Assembly: GCA_017883205.1 (NCBI GenBank)
Contig: JADGNZ010000006.1
Span: 105,860 to 169,859 of the forward strand
From: Thermoanaerobaculia bacterium
GTDB lineage: Bacteria > Acidobacteriota > Thermoanaerobaculia > Gp7-AA8
Reading direction: 5' to 3'
DNA: 64,000 nt
Shown: piece by piece, positions 8,757 to 16,220 of the stretch
Layout of the letters: each line of letters begins with the position of its first letter
How positions within the stretch are numbered: position 1 is the first letter of the stretch
Translations under genes and position numbers: made by a program
The notes under the pieces: model-generated
What the model was told of the DNA's origin: nothing
Seen by the model: the letters and a program-made list of their open reading frames with translations, nothing else
Database searches by the model: none

Positions 8757-10946
8757 ATGACATCCCTTGCTGAAGCGACACCACGCAGTGCCTCCGCGTT
8801 TCGGATCGAGCGCGACGGCGATCTGGCCATCCTCTGGTTCGATCTGCCAGGCGAGAAGGTCAACAAGTTTTCCAGCGCTGTCATGACCGAGTTCGCCGGG
8901 GTGGTCGACGAACTGGAGCGGGATGGCGACATCAAGCGCATCATCGTCGCATCGGGCAAGCCGTCGATCTTCATTGCCGGCGCCGACGTCACCGAGTTCT
9001 CGAAAGCGACATCAGCCGAACAGGCACGCGAGTACACCCGCTTCGGCCAGCAGACCATCCATCGATTCTCGAAGCTTCCTCAAGTCACGGTAGCCGCCAT
9101 CAATGGCGCTGCGCTCGGTGGCGGCTGCGAGCTGGCTCTCGCTTGCGATTATCGCGTCATGTCCGACAGTCCGAAGGCGCAGATCGGGCTCCCGGAAACG
9201 AAGCTCGGCATTTATCCGGCGTGGGGTGGCGTGACGCGTCTTCCGCGGCTCATCGGGTTGCCGGCGGCGCTCGACATCATCCTCAATGGCAAGACGCTCG
9301 ACGGCAAGAGGGCAAAGAAGATCGGCCTCGTCGATGAAGTCGTTCCCGCGGCAATTCTGCTCGACATCGCCCGCCAATTCGCTGCGAAACCCAAGCGCAA
9401 AGGAAGCGGTCGGACCAAGTTCTACATCGAAGGCAACCCTCTGGCACGTAGCATCATTTTCAGCAAGGCCCGCAAGGCGGTTCTGTCGCAAACGCATGGT
9501 CACTATCCTGCACCGCTCAAAGCGATCGACGTGATGGAGTACGGCATGTCCGCCGGCATCGAGCGCGGGTTAGCTCGCGAGGTCGATGAGGTCGTGCCTC
9601 TCATCGTAGGTTCGACAAGTGGATCAACAAGTGGATCAACAAGTGGATCAACAAACGGCGCGGCCGGAGGTTCCGACGTTGCGCAGAATCTGATCCGTCT
9701 CTTCTTCCTCATGGAAGATTCGAAGAAGGAACGGATCGCCGCGGCTCCGATCGAAGTCCGCGATGCCGGCGTCCTTGGCGCGGGCATCATGGGAGGCGGC
9801 ATCGCCCAGCTCATCGCCGACAAGACCGACGCCTCCGTCCGGATGCGCGACATCAACTGGAAAGCGATCGCCGGCGGGATGAAGGCGGCCGCGAAGATCT
9901 GGAAGAAGAAGGTCGATCGCCGCCGCATGACGCGCGTGGAAATGCAGCGCAAGCTGGCCCGCATCACGTCGACGATCGACTGGAGCGGCTTCGAGCGCTG
10001 CGACCTCGTCATCGAAGCGGTCGTCGAGAATGTCGAGATCAAGCGGCAGGTCCTCCGCGAGTTCGAGGCGATCGCCAAACCGGGCGCCATCTTCGCCACG
10101 AACACATCGACGATTCCGATCACGGACATCGCCGCTCAGGCCGCGAAGCCCGAGAACGTTGCCGGGATGCATTTTTTCAACCCGGTGGACCGCATGCCGC
10201 TGGTCGAGGTCATTCGCGGCGCGAAAACGTCGGACGTGGCCATGGCCACGGTCGCCAACTTCGCCCGCAAGCTCGGCAAGACCGTCGTCTATTGCAACGA
10301 TGGACCCGGTTTCGTCGTCAATCGCATCCTCGGGCCCTACATGAATGAGGCCGGCTTTCTCCTCGAGGAAGGGAACACGATCGAGTCGCTCGACAAGGCG
10401 ATGGTCGACTTCGGCATGCCGATGGGACCGATGGCGCTGCTGGATGAGGTCGGAATCGACGTCGCCGCAAAGGTGGCGAAGATCCTGAGTGCGGCCTTTG
10501 GCGAACGCATGGAGCCATCGCACGTCGTCGACGCGCTTTACACGGACGGACGATTCGGCAAGAAAAACGGCAAAGGTCTTTATCTCTATGAAGCCGGCAA
10601 GAGGCTCGGCCCCGACGCGTCGGTCTACAAGCTGCTTGGCATCCGGAGTACGCATCCCGCCGATGCGACTGCGGTCGTCGAGCGAATGATCTTCGCGATG
10701 GTCAACGAAGCGGCGATGATTCTCGACGAGAAGATCGTGGCCTCGCCGGCCGAGCTCGACCTGGCCATGATCATGGGCACCGGCTTCCCGCCCTTCCGCG
10801 GAGGTTTGCTGCGCTACGCCGACAAACTTGGTTTGCCATACATCCTGGCGCGCCTCGACGACCTTGCCCAGAAACATGGCAAGCGATTCCTGGCCACTGC
10901 TGCGTTGCGGAAGCTGGCCGAGCGCGATGGGAAGTTCTATCGGTGA
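8757..10946 (+). CDS. fatty oxidation complex alpha subunit (enoyl-CoA hydratase / 3-hydroxyacyl-CoA dehydrogenase)
   Basis: A 729-aa bifunctional beta-oxidation enzyme of the FadB/FadJ family. The N-terminal crotonase domain (about 1-280) shows IFIAGADVTEF for the oxyanion/CoA site, NGAALGGGCELALACDYR and GLPETKLGIYPAWGG with the catalytic glutamate. The C-terminal NAD-dependent dehydrogenase shows the dinucleotide motif VLGAGIMGGGIA, HFFNPVDRMPLVEV and FVVNRIL. A Gly-Ser-Thr linker (residues ~285-300) made of 12-bp tandem repeats joins the halves. It is co-transcribed with the acyl-CoA synthetase; no thiolase gene is adjacent in this window. Whether it is the aerobic (FadB) or anaerobic (FadJ) type cannot be decided. 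Confidence 0.93.
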   Translation: MTSLAEATPRSASAFRIERDGDLAILWFDLPGEKVNKFSSAVMTEFAGVVDELERDGDIKRIIVASGKPSIFIAGADVTEFSKATSAEQAREYTRFGQQTIHRFSKLPQVTVAAINGAALGGGCELALACDYRVMSDSPKAQIGLPETKLGIYPAWGGVTRLPRLIGLPAALDIILNGKTLDGKRAKKIGLVDEVVPAAILLDIARQFAAKPKRKGSGRTKFYIEGNPLARSIIFSKARKAVLSQTHGHYPAPLKAIDVMEYGMSAGIERGLAREVDEVVPLIVGSTSGSTSGSTSGSTNGAAGGSDVAQNLIRLFFLMEDSKKERIAAAPIEVRDAGVLGAGIMGGGIAQLIADKTDASVRMRDINWKAIAGGMKAAAKIWKKKVDRRRMTRVEMQRKLARITSTIDWSGFERCDLVIEAVVENVEIKRQVLREFEAIAKPGAIFATNTSTIPITDIAAQAAKPENVAGMHFFNPVDRMPLVEVIRGAKTSDVAMATVANFARKLGKTVVYCNDGPGFVVNRILGPYMNEAGFLLEEGNTIESLDKAMVDFGMPMGPMALLDEVGIDVAAKVAKILSAAFGERMEPSHVVDALYTDGRFGKKNGKGLYLYEAGKRLGPDASVYKLLGIRSTHPADATAVVERMIFAMVNEAAMILDEKIVASPAELDLAMIMGTGFPPFRGGLLRYADKLGLPYILARLDDLAQKHGKRFLATAALRKLAERDGKFYR
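9609..9656 (+). repeat. in-frame 12-bp tandem repeat encoding GSTS linker
   Basis: Four 12-bp units (GGWTCRACAAGT-like; the last ends AAAC) at 9609, 9621, 9633 and 9645 encode GSTS-GSTS-GSTS-GSTN, between the hydratase and dehydrogenase domains of the upstream-annotated bifunctional enzyme. The unit length is a multiple of three, so copy-number change would lengthen or shorten the linker without shifting frame. Confidence 0.85.
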
Positions 10947-10977
10947 CCATGTGGCCTGTTGATCTGGAGGTGAGGAC

Positions 10978-11109
10978 ATGATTTCGCTCTTAGCGCCTGT
11001 GGTGGGAAGCCTGATCGCCGCTCTTCTGGCCGTTGCGGCGTTCAACTACATGGGCAATCGTCTTGCTCGGCGCGAGCAGGACTCGTCAGTTGATCTCAAG
11101 ACAGCGTAG
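10978..11109 (+). CDS. small single-span membrane peptide (43 aa)
   Basis: A 43-codon frame beginning with ATG at 10978, preceded by GGAGGTGAGG (10967-10976). Residues 3-24 (SLLAPVVGSLIAALLAVAAFNY) form one hydrophobic span, followed by a basic NRLARR cluster and a polar tail (EQDSSVDLKTA), giving an N-out/C-in orientation by the positive-inside rule. It lies 31 bases after the beta-oxidation gene and about 100 bases before the glycosyltransferase gene. I recognise no family. The strong ribosome site and clean membrane-peptide profile support it being real; the length makes it uncertain. Confidence 0.5.
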   Translation: MISLLAPVVGSLIAALLAVAAFNYMGNRLARREQDSSVDLKTA

Positions 11110-11207
11110 TCTTGCTCGCGTCCGAAGCCAAGTCCCGTAAGATCGCGGCTCCCTCGGGCCCTCAGCAGCACGGAACCATCTATGAGATCCTTTTCGCCGC
11201 TCCGGCG

Positions 11208-12977
11208 ATGGATCTCACCCAACCACTTCCCGCATTGACGCAGCGCCAGCGCCTCGCGTTCTGGTGCATTGCGATCGTGTGCGCGGCGACGCGGTTTCAG
11301 GCCATGGCCCGTTCGCTCTGGGATTGGGACGAGGCGCTCTTCTGTCTCGGCATGCGCTCGTTCGACATCACCGCCCATCATCCGCACCCGCCCGGGTTTC
11401 CGGTTTACATTGCGCTCGGGCGGATCGTTCGAACGATCATTCCGAATGACTTCCGCGCGCTGCAGGCAGTGAATCTCATCGCCGGGATGCTTGTGTTTCC
11501 GGCGATCTTCTTTCTGGCTCGTGAGCTGCGATTGCGTTTCGTCACAGCGGCCGTCGCGGCGGCGCTCTGTGCCTCTTTCCCGAACGTCTGGTTCTACGGC
11601 GGCGGAGCATTCAGCGACATTCCATCGCTCGTGCTGGTCGTCTTCGCCGTTGCCTTTCTCTTTCGTGGTTGCCGCGATGCCAATGCCTATCTCGTCGGTG
11701 CCGCGCTTCTTGCGCTGGCGGCCGGCATCCGCCCGCAGAACTTCGTGATCGGACTCGCGCCCGGTTTGCTGGCCACTTGGTATCGGGCGCGCGTGGCTTG
11801 GCGCGATGTCGTCTTCGCCGCGCTCGTCGGCGCCATCACGCTGGGAGTGGCCTTCGGAGGAGCGATCGCCGCAACGGGCGGGTACAAGCCCTACTTCGAC
11901 GCGGCGAAGGAGCACGGCCAGTACATCACGCGAGTCGACTCGTTCCGGAGCCCGGCGCGGCCTGCGCTCTGGCGTCTCTTCGACCGTTTCTTCATCAAGC
12001 AATACCAGTCGCTGGCGCTCAGCTTTCTCACGTCGATCTTCGTTGCTATCTCCATCGCCGGAGCCCTCGGCGCTCGCGACCGCGCGATTGGCTGGCTGAT
12101 ACTGACGTTCGGTCCCTTCGCCCTGCTCGCGTGGCTGATGCTCGATCGCTACAGCATCAATCGATTCTCGATCGGCTACTGCCCGCTTTTCGCGATTCTC
12201 GCAGCCGACGGCATCGCGCGCGTGACGCGGCGTTGGCCGCGGACAGAAGCGTGGGTTGGAGTGGTTCTCATTGCGCCGTTCTTTGGCTGGACGCTGCCCG
12301 CGCTCGCTGCCGTGCGGAGCACTGTCGCGCCCTCCGTGCTCGCGGTGGAAGCCGTCAGGGATCACTTCGACAGCCGCTCGCAGCAGCTATTCGTGGCGCG
12401 GGACATGGATCCGTTCTTCCAGTACCTGCTGCCAAATCAACCCTACGTCCACGTACTCGACAGGCGGGCGATGCCGCTATCGCTCGATGGCCGTCAGCCA
12501 TGGATCCTTGCGGAGACTGACGAGCTGGATCACGACGGTTTCGTTTTTCACCGCGAACGGGACCGTCTCTGGAACATTGCGCGCCGTCACTACTTCGACG
12601 TTGGATTGATTCCCGTGCGCACCTCGCTGCAATTTCTTTCCGGCTGGTCTGCGCCGGAACAACATGCTTCTTTGCAGCTTCGGTCGATGTCGTCGCGCGC
12701 CGCGATCAGGCTCCCGGGGTCGAGCGGAGAGTCGCTGTTGAGGATTCAGTTTCACGTCCCTGCCTCGATACTTGTGAGCCACGGGATGGTGACGATTTCC
12801 CTCAACGGACACGTCCTCGATCGCTTCGCGGCGCAGCCGAACGATGACGATCGTGAGTATCGCGTGACGCCGGCGCCGAACGGCGCACCGAACATGCTCG
12901 ATCTCACGGTTGATGGACCGCTCGACGCGCGCGGCATCGGCTTGTCGGTGACATGCCTTTCGTTCGGTCCGGAGTGA
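11208..12977 (+). CDS. multispan membrane glycosyltransferase, GT39/ArnT-like
   Basis: A 589-aa integral membrane protein with many hydrophobic spans and the GT-C features of the PMT/ArnT (GT39) group. An early acidic pair in the first loop (LWDWDEALF) is followed by HHPHPPGFPVYIALGR, a motif typical of GT-C enzymes that use lipid-phosphate sugars. A C-terminal extracytoplasmic domain of about 170 residues (after DRYSINRF and the last spans) resembles a beta-sandwich. ATG 11208 is preferred; the frame stays open to a TTG at 11112, but that extension is polar and unlike a family N-terminus. The acceptor is unknown. A strong hairpin follows the stop. Confidence 0.75.
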   Translation: MDLTQPLPALTQRQRLAFWCIAIVCAATRFQAMARSLWDWDEALFCLGMRSFDITAHHPHPPGFPVYIALGRIVRTIIPNDFRALQAVNLIAGMLVFPAIFFLARELRLRFVTAAVAAALCASFPNVWFYGGGAFSDIPSLVLVVFAVAFLFRGCRDANAYLVGAALLALAAGIRPQNFVIGLAPGLLATWYRARVAWRDVVFAALVGAITLGVAFGGAIAATGGYKPYFDAAKEHGQYITRVDSFRSPARPALWRLFDRFFIKQYQSLALSFLTSIFVAISIAGALGARDRAIGWLILTFGPFALLAWLMLDRYSINRFSIGYCPLFAILAADGIARVTRRWPRTEAWVGVVLIAPFFGWTLPALAAVRSTVAPSVLAVEAVRDHFDSRSQQLFVARDMDPFFQYLLPNQPYVHVLDRRAMPLSLDGRQPWILAETDELDHDGFVFHRERDRLWNIARRHYFDVGLIPVRTSLQFLSGWSAPEQHASLQLRSMSSRAAIRLPGSSGESLLRIQFHVPASILVSHGMVTISLNGHVLDRFAAQPNDDDREYRVTPAPNGAPNMLDLTVDGPLDARGIGLSVTCLSFGPE

Positions 12978-12986
12978 GCCACGATA

Positions 12987-13012
12987 AACGCGCCGGCTCG
13001 CACCGGCGCGTT
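12987..13012. terminator. bidirectional hairpin between convergent genes
   Basis: AACGCGCCGG (12987-12996) and CCGGCGCGTT (13003-13012) form a perfect 10-bp stem with a 6-base loop, between the convergent glycosyltransferase and DUF4142 genes. There is only a weak T-run, so it could act as an intrinsic terminator for both strands or as an mRNA 3' stabiliser. Confidence 0.65.
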
Positions 13013-13041
13013 CGTCATCAGACACAAGCGATGGACGGTAG

Positions 13042-13680
13042 TTACTTCAACTTCGCCTTCGCCTCTTTCGCCATCTTCAGGTGATCCTGCAACGTCGGCA
13101 GGGATTTGGTCACCCATGCTTTCAGATCAGGGTCTTTAGCGTCTTTTGACTGCTTCTCGAACTCCTTCACATCCTTTTCGTGGTCCTTGACCATGTCGCC
13201 GATGTAGGACTTGTCGAAGTCTTTGCCGCTTGCTTTGGAGAGCTTGTCGGCGGCGTCCTTGCTTGCCTGGTCGACGTCGGCCGGAAGCGTGACGCCTTTG
13301 CTCTGCGCGAGCTGCTTCAGTTCGTCATTTAATCTCGTGTGATCGGTAACCATGCGGTCGCCGAACGCTTTCACATCGGGATTGGTGGCTTTCGACGATG
13401 CCATCTGTCCCAGCGAGACTTCGGCCATGCCGCCCACGGCCGCGGCGTTCACGAAGGTGGTGTCGTCGCTGCTGAGCGAGCTGGCCGCCGTACTCGTGGC
13501 TGTGGCGGTTGTCGCCGACGTGTCAGTGGCTGTCGTCGACGTCGTCGAAGCGTAGGTGTCTGTGGCGGTGGTCGCCGTCGCCGACGTGTCGGTGGCGGTG
13601 TTATAAGTGGCCTCTTTGTGGCAAGCGACACTCACGAACGCCATTGCGACGCAAAGCAGTACAAGAGTCAGTTTCTTCAT
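13042..13680 (-). CDS. DUF4142 lipoprotein
   Basis: A 212-aa exported lipoprotein. Residues 1-20 are a lipoprotein signal with lipobox VSVAC (C20). Residues ~27-67 are an almost pure Thr/Ala/Ser/Asp low-complexity linker built from ATDTSA-like repeats. The rest is the helical DUF4142 domain (FVNAAAVGGMAEVSLGQMAS, then DVKAFGDRMVTDHTRLNDELK), a ferritin-like helical bundle whose members occur in envelope-stress contexts in soil bacteria. AGGAG lies just upstream of the ATG. Its linker composition matches that of the neighbouring 85-aa lipoprotein. The function is not established. Confidence 0.9.
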   Translation of the reverse strand: MKKLTLVLLCVAMAFVSVACHKEATYNTATDTSATATTATDTYASTTSTTATDTSATTATATSTAASSLSSDDTTFVNAAAVGGMAEVSLGQMASSKATNPDVKAFGDRMVTDHTRLNDELKQLAQSKGVTLPADVDQASKDAADKLSKASGKDFDKSYIGDMVKDHEKDVKEFEKQSKDAKDPDLKAWVTKSLPTLQDHLKMAKEAKAKLK

Positions 13681-13727
13681 CGCGTTATCTCCTCATGGCG
13701 CGTTCGTGCACGAAGCGCTCCAGAAAA

Positions 13728-14696
13728 CTAATGGCGTGCTGGAGCTTTGGATGATGGTTTCTTCGCGGTCTTGCGTGCGACGGCCTTCTTCGTCGTCTTC
13801 GCCGGATACTGCTTCGCAGCCACGCGGTTGACGAAGCGGACGAACTTCTTGAACAACTGCTCGCTTCGGTCGACCGGCGCCGTGTCGCGTGACAACTCGT
13901 CGACGTACATCCCGGAGTCGAGGCGGAGTTGCGGATCGCGCGTGAGCATCGCCACCATCATGTCGGACACGGCGAACTCCTTTGGCGGAACGATGCCGAG
14001 GCTTCGGGCAGACTCCGTGATGGCACGGCGGCAGGCGGGCGAGAGCTCCCTCACCTTGCCGACGACCGTCGTCTCGATGTGGCTCGACTGCGGCGTAATG
14101 ATCGTGACCGCGCTGCGCGAGGCCACGAAGTCTGGGGAGGCGTTGACGATCCCTTTCGTCGCTGGCAGGAAGAGCTTGTCGCCGTTGTTGGGATCGAGTT
14201 GGTTGTAGATCGACGGACGCAGCAGCCGGCCCGAATTACACGCGCTGATGATGACGTAGTAGATCCCCTCGGGCTCGAGCTTCTGTTGCAGAGCGCCCGC
14301 CGAGACGTAGGAGCGCTCTGCATCGGGATCGTAGCTCCCCTGCAGTTTGAGGCCGTTGCCGTTGGTGCCATGAGTCTCGAGTACGAGCGTGAAGATGCGG
14401 CGCTCGGGATAGAGCACGTTGTAGCGATGGACTTCGTCGAGGACTCTCTCCCAGTCGGCACCCTGGAAGCAGGCGAATCCGAGGGACTGATAGAAGCGGC
14501 AGTTGTCAGCGACGGAAAGATCGGGGCTGAAAACGACGCCGATGCCTCGTCCGATATCGCTCACGCGCGTCGAGGCCACATTCGGCCAGGCATGATTGAG
14601 AAGCCCGGCGCTCGCTACATCGAGAGCAGACGCGGGGCGAGCGAGACCAAGGAACAGCAACAGGAGCGGGAGAAGTCGTCGATAGTTCGCAGCCAT
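13728..14696 (-). CDS. secreted caspase-like (C13/C14 fold) protein
   Basis: A 322-aa protein with a signal peptide (RRLLPLLLLFLGLARPASA). The core has the caspase/legumain pattern: a beta strand ending in the histidine of LETHGTNGNG (H109), then a strand ending in the cysteine of VIISACNSGRL (C153), consistent with a His-Cys dyad. A later block (FVASRSAVTIITPQSSH) fits a further strand. The C-terminus is a Lys/Ala-rich tail (KTTKKAVARKTAKKPSSKAPARH). It may be a secreted protease, cell-wall associated through its basic tail; activity is inferred from the dyad only. It begins 14 bases after a small Thr-rich lipoprotein gene on the same strand, so the two are probably co-transcribed. Confidence 0.65.
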   Translation of the reverse strand: MAANYRRLLPLLLLFLGLARPASALDVASAGLLNHAWPNVASTRVSDIGRGIGVVFSPDLSVADNCRFYQSLGFACFQGADWERVLDEVHRYNVLYPERRIFTLVLETHGTNGNGLKLQGSYDPDAERSYVSAGALQQKLEPEGIYYVIISACNSGRLLRPSIYNQLDPNNGDKLFLPATKGIVNASPDFVASRSAVTIITPQSSHIETTVVGKVRELSPACRRAITESARSLGIVPPKEFAVSDMMVAMLTRDPQLRLDSGMYVDELSRDTAPVDRSEQLFKKFVRFVNRVAAKQYPAKTTKKAVARKTAKKPSSKAPARH

Positions 14697-14710
14697 GGCG
14701 AAGTGAGTGA

Positions 14711-14968
14711 TCAGCGGGTCGTAGTCGATTCGGATGTCGTCGATGCGGTGGTTGAGGACGTGGTCGTCGATGTCGTCGTCACGCGCGGCTGCGTGTCGCC
14801 CCGGGTAGTCGCGATCGGCGTTCCGGCGCCTGTTTCCGTTGCTGTCGTTCCGGTCGCCTCGGTTTTTGTCGTATCGGTCGCAGCGCGGGTGCGGTCGGAT
14901 GGCGTACCGCCGCACGCGGCAACGATGGCCAATGCGGCAACGGCGGTCAGGACTCGTTTGATCTGCAT
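14711..14968 (-). CDS. small Thr/Ser-rich lipoprotein (85 aa)
   Basis: An 85-aa lipoprotein: signal sequence MQIKRVLTAVAALAIVAAC with the lipobox cysteine at residue 19. The mature part is almost entirely Thr, Ser, Ala, Glu and Gly, with no predicted fold. ATG 14968 is chosen because AAGGAG lies 6-7 bases upstream; an ATG two codons earlier sits directly on that ribosome site. The low-complexity part resembles the linker of the DUF4142 lipoprotein 1 kb away. It is likely co-transcribed with the caspase-like gene, perhaps as an envelope tether or substrate (inference). Confidence 0.6.
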   Translation of the reverse strand: MQIKRVLTAVAALAIVAACGGTPSDRTRAATDTTKTEATGTTATETGAGTPIATTRGDTQPRVTTTSTTTSSTTASTTSESTTTR

Positions 14969-15049
14969 GAACATCTCCTTGTCCGATACTGAGCAATCGT
15001 CGCGCCCGGTTGGCGCGAACCGTGAAAACAATTGTCTTCGAGGTGACGT

Positions 15050-15469
15050 ATGGCTGAGCTTATCGGACGATTCAGTGCCCAGGTCTTCGCGATCCTTCGC
15101 ATCGTGACCGGCCTCATGTTCGCGATGCACGGATCGCAGAAACTCTTGCAATTTCCGCCGCAAAGCGGGGCGGGTGGAGGCGGTGGGTTGCCGCCGATGA
15201 TGATCGTGGCCGGCGTCATCGAGCTCGTCTGTGGTCTCTTGATCGCAGTCGGTTTCTTCACCGGCATTGTCGCGCTTCTGGCCAGCGGCGAGATGGCCGT
15301 TGCCTACTTCACGGTTCACGCGCACAACGCCTTCTGGCCGATTCAAAACCAGGGCGAGCTGGCGGTCGTCTACTGTTTCCTCTGGCTCTTCGTCGCCGCG
15401 CACGGCGCCGGAATCTGGAGCCTCGACAACGCACTGGGCCGGCGCACCCCTGTCGTCACGACCGTGTGA
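15050..15469 (+). CDS. DoxX family membrane protein
   Basis: A 139-aa inner-membrane protein with four hydrophobic segments and the DoxX pattern: ILRIVTGLMFAMHGSQKLL at the start, a Gly-rich loop, then MIVAGVIELVCGLLIAVGFFTG and the C-terminal spans VAYFTVHAHNAFWP and GELAVVYCFLWLFVAAHG. DoxX proteins are linked to quinone or redox-associated membrane complexes, but the role varies. GAGGTGA precedes the ATG. The 3' end overlaps the 3' end of ruvA on the other strand by 14 bases. Confidence 0.9.
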   Translation: MAELIGRFSAQVFAILRIVTGLMFAMHGSQKLLQFPPQSGAGGGGGLPPMMIVAGVIELVCGLLIAVGFFTGIVALLASGEMAVAYFTVHAHNAFWPIQNQGELAVVYCFLWLFVAAHGAGIWSLDNALGRRTPVVTTV

Positions 15470-16052
15470 GTTGCCGCAGGGCGGCCTTGAGCAACGCGGA
15501 CAGCTCGGCTTCGTTGCCGAGCTGTTTGCGCGCGACGTCCAGCGCACCCTCGGCGTCCTTCGGTTTGTAGCCGAGGTTGATGAGCGCGGAGTGGACATCG
15601 TCGTCGACGGAAAGGCGCGCCGACGATGGCAAATCCTCACGTTTCGATTCGGGGAGGAGGAACTTGTCGCGCAGCTCGAGGACGATGCGGTCGGCGGTCT
15701 TCTTGCCCACGCCGGGAATCGACGACAGTTTGCGCACGTCACCCCGGGCCACGGCCTCGGCGAGATCGGGAGGATCGATGCCGGAGAGAATCTTCTGCGC
15801 CAGCGTCGGGCCGATTCCTGAGATCGAGATCAGCTTCTCGAACGCAAACTTCTCCTCGCCGCTCGAAAAGCCGTAGAGCGAGAGGGCGTCTTCGCGGACA
15901 TGCGTGAAGATCTCCAGCGCCACCGACTTCTGCCCTTCGAGTTTGTAGTACGTCTGCAGAGAGATGTGAATCTCGTATCCGACGCCGCCCGCGAGCACGA
16001 GCGCGCGCGTGGCGTCGAGCTGTTTGAGGGTGCCTTCGAGGTAACCGATCAT
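15456..16052 (-). CDS. ruvA: Holliday junction branch migration protein RuvA
   Basis: A 198-aa protein of standard RuvA length. The N-terminal OB-fold domain begins MIGYLEGTLKQLDATRALV. The middle domain carries two helix-hairpin-helix motifs (SGIGPTLAQKILSG and IPGVGKKTADRIV) that bind the junction backbone. The C-terminal three-helix domain III (ALINLGYKPKDAEGALDVARKQ) contacts RuvB. As a tetramer it binds Holliday junctions and loads the RuvB motor during recombination repair. No ruvB or ruvC is adjacent, which is not unusual. No clear ribosome site is seen before the ATG. Confidence 0.96.
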   Translation of the reverse strand: MIGYLEGTLKQLDATRALVLAGGVGYEIHISLQTYYKLEGQKSVALEIFTHVREDALSLYGFSSGEEKFAFEKLISISGIGPTLAQKILSGIDPPDLAEAVARGDVRKLSSIPGVGKKTADRIVLELRDKFLLPESKREDLPSSARLSVDDDVHSALINLGYKPKDAEGALDVARKQLGNEAELSALLKAALRQLTRS

Positions 16053-16076
16053 GTAACGGAGTCTATCCGAAGGAGT

Positions 16077-16093
16077 GCAGGCGTCTCGCCTGC
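16077..16093. repeat. short palindrome GCAGGCG-TCT-CGCCTGC
   Basis: A perfect 7-bp inverted repeat with a 3-base loop in the gap upstream of ruvA, followed by a second imperfect GC-rich inverted repeat (GGGCGGCTCGCCC). It is the type of short repetitive intergenic palindrome scattered in many high-GC genomes; only one copy is seen here. Confidence 0.4.
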
Positions 16094-16220
16094 GGCCGAC
16101 GGGCGGCTCGCCCGGCGGTAATCCCGGGCCAGCCGTAGAAAAGGCCCAGCATCACGATGGGGCGGCACGTCTCGCGCCGAACGCGCCGAGCGCACTCCAT
16201 CGCCGCGAGATAATAGGGCG

